A DNA stretch of 64,000 nt from Sphaerisporangium melleum (GTDB taxonomy: Bacteria; Actinomycetota; Actinomycetes; Streptosporangiales; Streptosporangiaceae). Made by a program: the position numbers and the translations under genes. The stretch covers positions 111,068 through 175,067 of the forward strand of contig NZ_BMNT01000018.1 in assembly GCF_014646695.1 (NCBI RefSeq), in the 5' to 3' direction. Positions 1-8,540 of this stretch are shown in pieces. Position 1 is the first letter of the stretch, and the number at the start of each line of letters is the position of its first letter. The notes under the pieces were generated by a model, which was given only the letters and a program-made list of their open reading frames with translations, was not told the origin of the DNA and did no database searches.

Positions 1-149
1 CGACGCTGGGGGGCTGGTTGGCGACGATCTGCCTCGGCATCGGCGGCCGCTCCTTTCACAGGGCTCACAACGCGGGATGTCGAGGACCGCGGCGGTCCGT
101 CGTTCCCGGCTCTTCACCTTCGCCGGGCGGCGGAGAGGCAAAGTGCTCC

Positions 150-178
150 TTACCTCTGCCCACACAGAGGCGAGGTAA
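150..178 (-). terminator. Nested inverted repeat downstream of the modC-like gene
   Basis: Two overlapping inverted repeats lie just past the modC-like stop: TTACCTC (150-156) with GAGGTAA (172-178), and CCTCTG (153-158) with CAGAGG (165-170). They cannot both form completely. The position fits a transcription terminator for the leftward pair, but no clear T-run follows. Bases 1-149 hold no gene I can support. Confidence 0.35.
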
Positions 179-194
179 AGCCCGTCCCGGTCTA

Positions 195-932
195 TTAGCG
201 TACGTGGCCTGGCCCCTGGATCACGGAGGCGGTGCCCCGGCACGCGGCGAGGCTCGCCGCGTAGCGGGTGCGGGGGTACCGGGACACCTCCTCGGGGGTG
301 CCCTCCTGCGTGATCGCGCCGCCCTCCAGGACGGCGACCCGGGCGGCCAGCGCGGCGGCCTCACCAGGGTCATCGGTCACCAGCACGCACGCGCCGGCGA
401 AGCAGGACAGGTGCCGGCGCAGCAGGGCCCGCAGTTCGCGGCGCGTGTCGTCCGGCAGGCCGCCCAGCGGGTCGTCCAGCAGCAGGACCCGGGGGCCGGC
501 GGCCAGGGTGCGCACCAGGGACGCCCGGCGCGCCTGCCCGGGGGTGAGCTCGCCGGGCGCGGCGTCCGCCAGCGCGCCGAGGCCGGCGTCGGCCAGCCAG
601 GCCGCCGCCACCCGCCGTGCCTCGGCGCGTCCGGCGCCGTGGCGGCGCGGCCCGAAGGCGACGTTGTCCAGCACGCTGAGGTGGCCGAACAGCAGCGGGT
701 CGCGCAGCACCATGCCGACCGCGCGGCGGGCGGGCGGACGCGCGTGCAGCGGGACGTCGTCGAGCAGCACGTGGCCGCCCGTGGGCACGGCCAGGCCCGC
801 GATGATCCGCAGAGCGGTGGTCTTGCCCGCGCCGGGCGGCCCGAGCAGGGCGAGCACCTCCCCGGCGGCGACCCGCAGCCGGGCGTCCAGCAGGAACGGC
901 GGCCGCTCGGCGACCAGGTGCGCGTCGATCAT
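195..932 (-). CDS. ModC-like ABC transporter ATPase with degenerate catalytic motifs
   Basis: This 245-residue protein has the fold and order of a molybdate/sulfate-type importer ATPase. The Walker A loop is intact (residues 31-39, GPPGAGKTT). The other catalytic signatures are changed: the Q-loop Gln is Arg77, the LSGGQ signature reads LTPGQ (129-133), the Walker B Glu is Asp154 (LLLDDP), and the H-loop His is Asp187 (VTDDP). By family knowledge these changes should cripple hydrolysis. The ATG overlaps the permease stop as ATGA (929-932), so the two are translationally coupled. No binding-protein gene (modA) is adjacent. The reading frame is open, so it is either recently decayed, regulatory, or unusual. 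The family is fairly sure; the substrate is inferred from the permease. Confidence 0.8.
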   Translation of the reverse strand: MIDAHLVAERPPFLLDARLRVAAGEVLALLGPPGAGKTTALRIIAGLAVPTGGHVLLDDVPLHARPPARRAVGMVLRDPLLFGHLSVLDNVAFGPRRHGAGRAEARRVAAAWLADAGLGALADAAPGELTPGQARRASLVRTLAAGPRVLLLDDPLGGLPDDTRRELRALLRRHLSCFAGACVLVTDDPGEAAALAARVAVLEGGAITQEGTPEEVSRYPRTRYAASLAACRGTASVIQGPGHVR

Positions 933-1729
933 GCCGGGTCCGCCCACCGGTCCCGCAGGCAGGCCAGCACCGTCGCCGCGACCGCGAGCAGCGCCAGGCT
1001 GAGCACGACGGCCGCCTCGGGGTCCCCGCGCACGCCGAGGTAGACGGCGGCCGGCGCCGCCGGGGTCGTCCCGGCCGCCGCGCCGGCGAAGACCAGCGTC
1101 GCGCCGAACTCGCCCAGCGCGCGGGCCCAGCACAGCAGCGCGGCCACCCCGATCGCGGGCGCCAGCGGGGGCAGGGTCACCGTGCGGAACACCGTCCAGC
1201 GCGACCCGCCGAGCAGAACGCCGGCCTCCTCCACGCGCGCGTCCTGGCGCAGCAGCGCCCCTTCCACCGAGCACACCAGGAAGGGCAGCGCGACGAACGC
1301 CTGCGCGCACACCACCGCCAGGGCGTAGGAGCCTTTGGGCCCCAGGGCGAGCAGCAGGGCCACCCCGCCCGCCACCGGCGGCAGCAGCAGCGCCAGCCTG
1401 ACCAGGCCGCGGAACGCCCGGCGGCCGCGGAAGCCGACCCGGGCCAGCATCCAGGCCAGCGGCACTCCGGTGAGCACGCAGCCCAGCGTGGCCACCGCCG
1501 AGGTGACCAGTGACAGCCACAGCGCGCCGAGCAGGGCCGGTTCGGCGAGGCGGTCCGGCAGCCGGGTCCACGGCGCCCGCGCCAGCAGCGCCGCGACCGG
1601 CAGCGCCAGCAGCAGCAGCGCCGCGGCGGCGGGCAGCGCCAGCACCAGCGGCGCGCCGCGCGCGCCGTCGTGGACGGGCCCGCGCGGGCGCCGGCGGGTG
1701 GTCGTCAGAAGCCTCATGTCCCGCTTCAT
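929..1729 (-). CDS. modB: ModB-like ABC transporter permease
   Basis: A 266-residue inner-membrane permease with about six hydrophobic segments. It carries the binding-protein-dependent permease loop (EEAGVLLGG then VTLPPLAP), followed by ARALGEFGATLVFAG, a sequence characteristic of ModB molybdate permeases. It should form the membrane channel with the overlapping ATPase downstream. A second Met at residue 5 is an alternative start, and neither start has a strong ribosome binding site. No periplasmic or lipoprotein binding partner is encoded nearby: the upstream neighbour is a divergent DUF1206 gene. The ModB family is well supported; tungstate or sulfate is also possible as substrate. Confidence 0.8.
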   Translation of the reverse strand: MKRDMRLLTTTRRRPRGPVHDGARGAPLVLALPAAAALLLLALPVAALLARAPWTRLPDRLAEPALLGALWLSLVTSAVATLGCVLTGVPLAWMLARVGFRGRRAFRGLVRLALLLPPVAGGVALLLALGPKGSYALAVVCAQAFVALPFLVCSVEGALLRQDARVEEAGVLLGGSRWTVFRTVTLPPLAPAIGVAALLCWARALGEFGATLVFAGAAAGTTPAAPAAVYLGVRGDPEAAVVLSLALLAVAATVLACLRDRWADPA

Positions 1730-1837
1730 CCCCGGCCGCCCGGCGCGCCACGCGAGCGGCCGGGTCCATGATCGGCATATCAGGTTTACTTCGCCGCTGA
1801 ATGTGTAGAAGGAGGGCGATTCGGAAAGGAGCGGCCG

Positions 1838-2662
1838 ATGAACTCCGTGGCCTCAGCAGGTCACCAGGCGCGCGGTGCCGCGCGGCGGGCGACCAACACC
1901 CGTACCTTCGACCGGCTCGCCCGCTTCGGCATGGCCTGCCGGGGCGTGCTGTACGCACTGATCGGCATTCTCGCCCTGCAGATCGCCCTCGGCGGCGGAG
2001 GCGAGGAGGCCGACAAGACCGGAGCCGTGCACACCGTCGCCCAGCAGCCCTTCGGCACCGCCCTGCTGTGGCTCATGGCGATCGGCTTCGCCGCGCTGAC
2101 CCTGTGGCAGGCGTCCGACGCCATCATGAACGGATCGTCGGACACCGCGCACCGCGCGGAGGGCGCCGGCCGGGCCGTGGTCTACGCCCTGGTCGTGGGC
2201 ACCATCATGAGCTTCCTGCTGCGCGGCACCACCGGTTCCTCCAGCGACGAGCAGTCCAAGGACCTCACCGCCACCGTCATGGACTGGCCGGGCGGTCAGC
2301 TCATCGTCGGCGCGATCGGCCTCGGCGTCGCCGCGCTCGGCGTCTACTGGATCTACGAGGGCGTGAAGAAGAAGTTCCTGAAGCACCTCAACACCGCCGA
2401 GATGTCCCCGCGGACGCGCGGCGTGGTGGAGAAGCTCGGCATGGTCGGCTACGCCGCGCGCGGCGTGATCGCGGTGGCCGCCGGCGTCTTCTTCGTGCAC
2501 GCCGCGATCACCTACGACCCCGACAAGGCCAAGGGCGTCGACTCCACCCTGCGCGCCTTCGCCGACACCCCGCTCGGCCCGTGGCTGCTGGTCGTGGTCG
2601 CCCTCGGCCTGGTGGTCTTCGCCGCCTACTGCTTCTGCGAGGCCCGCTGGCGCCGCACCTGA
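1838..2662 (+). CDS. DUF1206 family membrane protein
   Basis: A 274-residue integral membrane protein matching the actinobacterial DUF1206 family. It has three repeats of a two-helix unit, each beginning with an aromatic-Gly-Arg-Gly pattern (FGMACRGVLYALIG near 30, AEGAGRAVVYALVVG near 110, MVGYAARGVIAVAAG near 205). The start follows AAAGGAG at about 1826-1832. The function of the family is unknown. It stands alone, divergent from the modB-like gene, and ends in a strong hairpin shared with icmF. Confidence 0.85.
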   Translation: MNSVASAGHQARGAARRATNTRTFDRLARFGMACRGVLYALIGILALQIALGGGGEEADKTGAVHTVAQQPFGTALLWLMAIGFAALTLWQASDAIMNGSSDTAHRAEGAGRAVVYALVVGTIMSFLLRGTTGSSSDEQSKDLTATVMDWPGGQLIVGAIGLGVAALGVYWIYEGVKKKFLKHLNTAEMSPRTRGVVEKLGMVGYAARGVIAVAAGVFFVHAAITYDPDKAKGVDSTLRAFADTPLGPWLLVVVALGLVVFAAYCFCEARWRRT

Positions 2663-2687
2663 CCGCGCGCTTTCCGTCCTCGTCGCC

Positions 2688-2732
2688 GAAGCGGCCGGAC
2701 CCCGGGGCACCAGCCCGGAGTCCGGCCGCTTC
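2688..2732. terminator. Bidirectional hairpin terminator
   Basis: A perfect 13-bp inverted repeat (2688-2700 with 2720-2732) separates the convergent DUF1206 and icmF genes. It ends 19 bases before the icmF stop codon, so it can stop transcription from both sides. Confidence 0.85.
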
Positions 2733-2751
2733 GCCGTGCCGTCCGGGCGGC

Positions 2752-5700
2752 TCAGAGGTTGCGGCGATACTGCCCGCCGGCCTCGAACAGCGCCTCGGTG
2801 ATCTGACCCAGCGAGCACACCCGGGCGGCGTCCATCAGCGCGGCGAACGCGTTGCCGTCCGACATCGCCGCCTCGCGCAGCCGGCGCAGCGCCTCGGGCG
2901 CCTCGGCCGCGTGCCGCCGCTGGAAGTCCCGCAGCCGCTCCAGCTGGCCGTGCTTCTCCTCCTCGGTGCCGCGGGCGAGCTCCAGTGAGCCGTGCTCGAC
3001 CACCCCGTCCGGGTTGCGGAAGGTGTTCACCCCGATGATCGGCAGCGAGCCGTCGTGCTTGCGCGTCTCGTACAGCAGCGACTCGTCCTGGATTCGGCCG
3101 CGCTGGTAGCCGGTCTCCATCGCGCCGAGCACCCCGCCGCGGTCCGACAGCCGCTCGAACTCGCCGAGCACGGCCTCCTCCACCAGGTCGGTCAGCTCGT
3201 CGATGATGAAGCTGCCCTGCAGCGGGTTCTCGTTCATCGCCAGGCCCCACTCGCGGTTGATGATCATCTGGATGGCCATGGCCCGGCGCACCGACTCGGC
3301 GCTCGGGGTGGTCACCGCCTCGTCGAAGGCGTTGGTGTGCAGGCTGTTGCAGTTGTCGTAGATCGCGATCAGCGCCTGCAGGGTGGTGCGGATGTCGTTG
3401 AAGTTCATCTCCTGGGCGTGCAGCGACCGCCCCGAGGTCTGGATGTGGTACTTGAGCTTCTGCGCGCGCTCGCCCGCGCCGTACCGGTCGCGCATCGCCA
3501 CCGCCCACACCCGGCGCGCCACCCGGCCGAGCACGCTGTACTCGGGGTCCATGCCGTTGGAGAAGAAGAACGACAGGCTCGGCGCGAAGTCGTCGATCGC
3601 CATGCCCCGCGCCAGGTACGCCTCGACGTAGGTGAACCCGTTGGCCAGGGTGAAGGCGAGCTGGGTGATCGGGTTCGCCCCGGCCTCGGCGATGTGGTAG
3701 CCGGAGATGGACACCGAGTAGAAGTTGCGCACCCGGTTGGCGATGAACCACTCCTGCACGTCCGCCATCATCCGCAGGCTGAAGTCGGTGGAGAAGATGC
3801 AGGTGTTCTGCCCCTGGTCCTCCTTGAGGATGTCGGCCTGCACCGTGCCGCGCACCGTCGACAGCGTGTCGGCGCGCACCCGCCCGGCCTCCTCGGCGGT
3901 GGGCTCGCGGCCGCTTTCGGCGCGGAAGCGGTCCAGTGCCTGGTCCATCGCGGTGTGCAGGAAGAACGCCAGGATGGTGGGGGCCGGCCCGTTGATGGTC
4001 ATCGACACCGAGGTGGTGGGCGAGGTCAGGTCGAACCCGTCGTACAGCGCCTTCATGTCCTCCAGCGTCGCGACCGACACCCCCGAGGTGCCCACCTTGC
4101 CGTACACGTCCGGCCGCTCGGCCGGGTCGTTGCCGTACAGCGTCACCGAGTCGAAGGCGGTGGACAGCCGCACGGCGGGCTGACCCTCCGACAGCAGCTT
4201 GAAGCGCCGGTTGGTGCGGAACGGGTCGCCCTCGCCGGCGAACATGCGGGTCGGGTCCTCGTCGGCCCGCTTGAACGGGAACACCCCGGCGGTGAACGGG
4301 AAGCGGCCCGGCAGGTTCTCCGAGCGCAGGAACCGCAGCAGCTCGCCGTGGTCGGCGTACCGGGGCAGGGCGACCCGCGGGAGGCGGCTGCCCGACAGGG
4401 TGGTGCGCCACAGCGGTGTGCGCTGCTCCTTGCCGCGCACCGTGACCACCAGCTCGTCGGCGGAGTACGCCGCGACGGTCGCGGGCCAGTCGTCCAGCAG
4501 GGCCCGGCTCTCCGGCGACAGCCCGGCCTCGGCGCGCTCGCGCAGCGCGTCCAGCGCGGCGAGCGCGGCCTCGTCGCCGCCGTCGGTGGCCAGCAGCTCG
4601 CGCACCTCCCGGGCCTGCTGACGGCGGCGCGCCGCCGCCGCCTCCCGCTCGGTGCGCCGGTGGTGGTCGCGCACGGTCTCGGCGATCTCGGCCAGATAGC
4701 GCACCCGGGCCGGCGGGACGACCGCGTCGGCCAGGGTGGAGGCGGTCACCGGTGTGCGGGGCAGCAGCCCCGGGCCGTCGGCCAGGCCCTTGGCGCCCAG
4801 CAGGTCGCGCAGCCGGTGGTAGAGCGCGGTGACGCCGTCGTCGTTGAACCGGGAGGCGATCGTGCCGTACACCGGCATCTGCTCGGGAGAGGTCCCGAAC
4901 GCCTCCCGGTTGCGCACGAGCTGGCGCCGCACGTCGCGCAGCGCGTCCTGCGCGCCCCGCCGGTCGAACTTGTTGATCGCCACCACGTCGGCGAAGTCGA
5001 GCATGTCGATCTTCTCGAGCTGGGAGCCCGCGCCGAACTCCGGGGTCATCACGTACAGCGACACGTCGCTGTAGGGCACGATCGCCGCGTCGCCCTGGCC
5101 GATGCCCGGGGTCTCGACGATCACCAGGTCGAAGCCGGACGCCCGGCACACCGCGATCACGTCGGACAGGTGATCCGGCAGCTCGTGCGAGCCGCGGGTG
5201 GCCATCGAGCGGAAGTACACCCGGTCGCCGCCCAGGCTGTTCATCCGGATGCGGTCACCCAGCAGGGCGCCGCCGCCGCGGCGGCGGGTCGGATCCACGG
5301 CGATGACCGCCACGCGCAGCTTGTCCTCGTAGTCGGCGCGCACGCGGCGGACCAGCTCGTCGGTGAGCGAGGACTTGCCTGAGCCGCCGGTGCCGGTGAT
5401 GCCGAGCACCGGCACCCGGCGCTGCGCGGCGGCCTCGCGCACGGCCCTCAGGTACGGCTCGCCCGCCCGGCCCGCCTCGACGAAGGTGATCGCGCGGGCC
5501 AGGGCCCGCTGCTCGCCGCCCACCACCGCGGGCGGCTCGGCGCCGGCGGTCGGGTCCACGTCGCACGCCTCGATGATCGTGTTGATCATCCCGGCCAGGC
5601 CGAGCCGCTGGCCGTCCTCCGGGGAGAAGATCTTGGCCACGCCGTGCCCCTCCAGCAGGGCGATCTCCTCGGGAACGATCACCCCGCCGCCGCCCCCGTA

Positions 5701-5976
5701 CACCTTGACGTGCCCGGCGCCCCGCTCGCGCAGCAGGTCCACCAGGTAGGTGAAGAACTCCACGTGGCCGCCCTGGTAGGAGCTGACCGCCACGCCCTGC
5801 GCGTCCTCCTGGATCGCCGCGGTGACGATCTCCTCCACCGACCGGTCGTGCCCCAGGTGGACCACCTCGGCCCCCTGCGACTGCAGGATGCGCCGCATGA
5901 TGTTGATGGCGGCGTCGTGCCCGTCGAACAGCGCGGCGGCGGTCACCACGCGAACGGGGTTGGCAGGTACGTGCAC
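2752..5976 (-). CDS. icmF: Fused isobutyryl-CoA mutase IcmF
   Basis: A 1074-residue cytosolic adenosylcobalamin enzyme that interconverts isobutyryl-CoA and n-butyryl-CoA. The domain order is that of IcmF: an N-terminal B12-binding domain with the axial-His motif DGHD (His20), a MeaI-type G-protein chaperone with Walker A GTGGSGKS (195-202), then the substrate-binding mutase barrel to the C-terminus (for example SGYHIAEAGANPITQLA). Length is normal for the family. The start is GTG at 5976, preceded by GAGGAG. The promoter region carries a repeated TACTAGGACG element. In the family it links valine and fatty-acid carbon to butyryl-CoA and polyketide precursors. Confidence 0.95.
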   Translation of the reverse strand: MHVPANPVRVVTAAALFDGHDAAINIMRRILQSQGAEVVHLGHDRSVEEIVTAAIQEDAQGVAVSSYQGGHVEFFTYLVDLLRERGAGHVKVYGGGGGVIVPEEIALLEGHGVAKIFSPEDGQRLGLAGMINTIIEACDVDPTAGAEPPAVVGGEQRALARAITFVEAGRAGEPYLRAVREAAAQRRVPVLGITGTGGSGKSSLTDELVRRVRADYEDKLRVAVIAVDPTRRRGGGALLGDRIRMNSLGGDRVYFRSMATRGSHELPDHLSDVIAVCRASGFDLVIVETPGIGQGDAAIVPYSDVSLYVMTPEFGAGSQLEKIDMLDFADVVAINKFDRRGAQDALRDVRRQLVRNREAFGTSPEQMPVYGTIASRFNDDGVTALYHRLRDLLGAKGLADGPGLLPRTPVTASTLADAVVPPARVRYLAEIAETVRDHHRRTEREAAAARRRQQAREVRELLATDGGDEAALAALDALRERAEAGLSPESRALLDDWPATVAAYSADELVVTVRGKEQRTPLWRTTLSGSRLPRVALPRYADHGELLRFLRSENLPGRFPFTAGVFPFKRADEDPTRMFAGEGDPFRTNRRFKLLSEGQPAVRLSTAFDSVTLYGNDPAERPDVYGKVGTSGVSVATLEDMKALYDGFDLTSPTTSVSMTINGPAPTILAFFLHTAMDQALDRFRAESGREPTAEEAGRVRADTLSTVRGTVQADILKEDQGQNTCIFSTDFSLRMMADVQEWFIANRVRNFYSVSISGYHIAEAGANPITQLAFTLANGFTYVEAYLARGMAIDDFAPSLSFFFSNGMDPEYSVLGRVARRVWAVAMRDRYGAGERAQKLKYHIQTSGRSLHAQEMNFNDIRTTLQALIAIYDNCNSLHTNAFDEAVTTPSAESVRRAMAIQMIINREWGLAMNENPLQGSFIIDELTDLVEEAVLGEFERLSDRGGVLGAMETGYQRGRIQDESLLYETRKHDGSLPIIGVNTFRNPDGVVEHGSLELARGTEEEKHGQLERLRDFQRRHAAEAPEALRRLREAAMSDGNAFAALMDAARVCSLGQITEALFEAGGQYRRNL

Positions 5977-5995
5977 CGTCGTCTCCTCGGCAAGT

Positions 5996-6031
5996 TACTA
6001 GGACGTCCGAATAAATACTAGGACGCCCTAG
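5996..6031 (-). promoter_or_regulatory. Duplicated TACTAGGACG operator over the icmF promoter
   Basis: TACTAGGACG occurs twice, at 5996 and 6016, exactly 20 bp apart (two helical turns). The promoter-distal copy sits in a perfect 5-bp inverted repeat, CTAGG-ACGC-CCTAG (6018-6031). The near copy contains the palindrome GGACGTCC (6001-6008). On the icmF strand the repeats include TAGTAT, a good -10 candidate, so a bound protein should block transcription. The regulator is unknown; the adjacent MarR gene is one candidate. Confidence 0.7.
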
Positions 6032-6323
6032 CATCTCACCGGAACCCAAGCCCGCGATGTCCCCGAAATGAGGGGCGCCCGAAGTGCGGCGAGCACACGG
6101 CTCCCTCAGGGAAGCCGGGGAGCGGCGCGGCGGACCACTACCTCGGCCGTATGCCGGGTGCGGCCGCCCCGAAGGCGGCGAAGACGCGGACCGTCCCGTT
6201 CACCGTTCATCGAATCGATCGCCGTGGTGCCCCGCGATCGGCGCGCCGCTCGCCGGCGGGCGGCGCGGCGGGGGCGGGCGTGCGAACGGCCGTCGGGGAG
6301 TGGAGGTGGATAGGATCGTCGGT

Positions 6324-6860
6324 GTGACGGGCGACGGGGGGCTGGACGAGCGGGAACAGCGTCTGTGGCGGGCCTTCGGCGACATGCGTCAGCGGCTCGA
6401 CGCCGCCATCGAGCGCCGGCTCAACAGCGCCGATCTGTCCGGGGCCGATTTCCAGTTGCTGCTGCCGCTGATGGAGGCGCCCGGCCGGGGGTTGCGGGCC
6501 CGCGAGCTGCGGCTGAAGGTCGACTGGGACCGCAGCAGGCTCTCGCACCAGATCCGGCGCATGGAGCAGCGGGGCCTGCTCGCCCGGGAGGACTGCCCGG
6601 GTGACGCCCGGGGCACGGTGATCCGGCTGACCGCCGACGGTCTGGCCGCCGTCCGGGCCGCGGCGCCCGGCTACGTCGACACGGTGCGCCGGCTGTTCGT
6701 CGACCTGCTCACGCCAGACGAGGTCGAGATGATGCTCGCGGTGTCCCACCGGGTGCTGGCCCGGCTGGCCGAGGAGGAGCTCGGGCCGGGCCGGTCGGTG
6801 TACGTCGGCACCGTCGACCATTCCCCGCCGCCGGCCGCGGAGGCGTCCCCGTCCGCCTGA
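6324..6860 (+). CDS. MarR family transcriptional regulator
   Basis: A 178-residue winged-helix regulator with dimerisation helices at both ends. The DNA-binding core is about residues 45-105: FQLLLPLMEA, then the recognition-helix stretch DRSRLSHQIRRMEQRGLL and the wing ending in TADG. GTG codons in frame exist at 6300, 6306 and 6324. I chose 6324 because TAGGA lies eight bases upstream and the protein then begins shortly before the conserved first helix. It is divergent from icmF, and the region 5977-6323 holds the icmF operator and presumably both promoters. The ligand is unknown. Confidence 0.8.
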   Translation: MTGDGGLDEREQRLWRAFGDMRQRLDAAIERRLNSADLSGADFQLLLPLMEAPGRGLRARELRLKVDWDRSRLSHQIRRMEQRGLLAREDCPGDARGTVIRLTADGLAAVRAAAPGYVDTVRRLFVDLLTPDEVEMMLAVSHRVLARLAEEELGPGRSVYVGTVDHSPPPAAEASPSA

Positions 6861-7013
6861 CCGCCTCGGCGCCGGGTCATGCGATGGTGTGAGAAGTGTC
6901 ACCGGGATGCCCCGGGAGAGCCCTGGTGTGGGCTATTAAATGCGACATATGGTGATGAAACGGACAAAGAAGTCCAGTATTCGGCCGTTCTCCGCTCCAC
7001 GGAAAGTCGCGTC

Positions 7014-7262
7014 ATGGGCCACGAAACCGGGCATCCGCACATCGTCTTCGAGATGGACCTCACGCTCCACGAGACCCGCCGCCGCGCCGAGGTGGTCGCT
7101 GCGCTGGGCCCCGGCTGGGACCCCGTGGCGGTCATGCGCGGCGAGGAGGAGGCCTACGACCTGCTGTACTCCGGGCTGGACCGCGAGCAGCGGCAGACCT
7201 ACGAGATGCTGGTGAGCGCCGGGGTGCTCCCGCCGCGGGGAGCCGATCGTGCTGCCGATTGA
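7014..7262 (+). CDS. Small conserved actinobacterial protein (DUF6400-like)
   Basis: An 82-residue soluble protein. The pattern HIVFEMDLTLHETRRRAEV, GPGWDPVAVMRGEEEAYDLLYSGLD and a final AGVLPP resembles small actinobacterial proteins annotated as DUF6400. The start is ATG at 7014 with GGAAAG at 7001-7006; an upstream in-frame extension to 6879 has no such signal. The function is unknown. Its 3' end overlaps the next small gene by 14 bases, so the two are probably coupled. The family name is from memory and moderately sure. Confidence 0.65.
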   Translation: MGHETGHPHIVFEMDLTLHETRRRAEVVAALGPGWDPVAVMRGEEEAYDLLYSGLDREQRQTYEMLVSAGVLPPRGADRAAD

Positions 7263-7482
7263 CCCCACCGCGGACATCGGCCGCCGCGCCTGGATCGCCT
7301 GCCCGCACTGCCGGGACGACCGGCACTGCGGCGAGTGCCGCTCGGGCCGCAACTGCCGCGACCACTGGCGTTACCTGCTGGGCACCACCGGCAGCGTCCT
7401 GCACGTGCAGTGCCCCGGGTGCGCCCACCTGTGGGACCACGAGACCCACTTCGGCGCCGCCCGCCCCCGCCCCTTCCACTGA
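7249..7482 (+). CDS. Small zinc-ribbon-like protein
   Basis: A 77-residue protein starting with GTG inside the end of the preceding gene. It has three Cys pairs, CPHC, CGEC and CPGC, with further Cys and His residues (CRSGRNCRDHW) that could bind zinc. This suggests a small zinc-ribbon protein with a nucleic-acid or protein partner. I cannot assign a function. Overlap with the DUF6400-like gene implies joint translation. Confidence 0.6.
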   Translation: MLPIDPTADIGRRAWIACPHCRDDRHCGECRSGRNCRDHWRYLLGTTGSVLHVQCPGCAHLWDHETHFGAARPRPFH

Positions 7483-7619
7483 GCCGCCGCCCCACCGCCA
7501 GGGGCCGCGCCTGATGCCACTGGAGAGCCTGCCGCGCCCGGCGGCCCGTGCCCCGGCTCCGGTGGCCTGGGCCGTGCGAGGCCGGGTGTCCGCGCGAGCG
7601 TGGCCTGGAGGCAGGTGCG

Positions 7620-8411
7620 TCAGGAGGCCGGTGGCCGTGCGACGGTCTGGGCGGCCGCCGGTGTGGGGGACGGCGTCGCGCCGGTGGACACCGTGACCGG
7701 GTCGCCGTCCCGGACGACACCGGCCCGCACCACCCGCATGATCAGCCCGAAGATGTTGCCGTGCGCCTCGATCAGCTGCCGCTGCAGCTCCGGCCACCGC
7801 TCGCGGCCGAAGGGGTCCCAGCTCGGCACCGCGCAGCGGACGCACGGGCCGGTGTGCTCGCCCGCCGTGCCGAGCACCACCTCGCCCGCCGTGAGCGTCA
7901 CCTCGCCCTCGAAGAACCGCTCGGCGAACGCCGGGACGCCGGCCTCCAGGTGCAGGTTGGGCCGGAAGCGCTCCAGGGCGACCGGCGCGCCCATCTCCTC
8001 CTCCAGCGCCCGCCGGGACGCTTCGAAGGTCACCAGCACGGTCGGCCCGCGGTCCTGCTGACCGTCGGCGGCGCGCAGCGAGACCGGGGCGCCGAAGGAC
8101 TCCGCCAGCGCCGAGGGCAGATCGGGGTCGTCCCACGCCCACGCCGCGCCGCTCGCCGAGTACACCACCGGCGGCCCGGGCGGCTCGGGGGAGCCGTCGC
8201 AGGTGGCCGGGTAGGCGGCCTCCCAGGCGAGCATGCGGGGCGACTGCCGCACGGTCATCCGCGTGCCCGCGCGCCTGGGCCGTTCGTCCACCAGCGCGTA
8301 CGCGCGGTCGCCCGCCATCCCGCGGGCGTCCAGCAGGGCGCTGCCGACCCGCTCGCCGCGCAGCGACTTCACCGGCCAGCGGTACAGGCCGCGAATCCGT
8401 CCCTGATACAT
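7620..8411 (-). CDS. MOSC domain protein
   Basis: A 263-residue protein with the N-terminal MOSC beta-barrel domain (IRGLYRWPVKSLRGERV at the start) followed by the MOSC domain. The C-terminal region carries FRPNLHLE and GPCVRCAVPSWDP with the conserved Cys that in the family coordinates molybdenum or accepts sulfur. Such proteins act as molybdenum-cofactor-dependent N-hydroxyl reductases or sulfur carriers. It lies 130 bp downstream of the ketopantoate-reductase-like gene on the same strand. The start is ATG at 8411, which begins directly at the conserved N-terminus. The substrate is unknown. Confidence 0.85.
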   Translation of the reverse strand: MYQGRIRGLYRWPVKSLRGERVGSALLDARGMAGDRAYALVDERPRRAGTRMTVRQSPRMLAWEAAYPATCDGSPEPPGPPVVYSASGAAWAWDDPDLPSALAESFGAPVSLRAADGQQDRGPTVLVTFEASRRALEEEMGAPVALERFRPNLHLEAGVPAFAERFFEGEVTLTAGEVVLGTAGEHTGPCVRCAVPSWDPFGRERWPELQRQLIEAHGNIFGLIMRVVRAGVVRDGDPVTVSTGATPSPTPAAAQTVARPPAS

Positions 8412-8540
8412 GCCAGCAGCCTAAGAGCCGTCCCGTGGTGGGTGCGGTCCGGGGTCGCGGAATCCCGCCGAGCGCGAGCGGCCGGGCGGATCGTGCCGCC
8501 GCCGGACCGGCAGGGCCGCCAGGACGACGTCCCCGCCCGG

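Noticed and set aside
2992..5382. Long forward frame of about 800 codons opposite icmF
   Set aside because: It is an antisense shadow of the icmF codons; composition is His/Arg/Val-rich low complexity with no motif, while icmF matches its family throughout.
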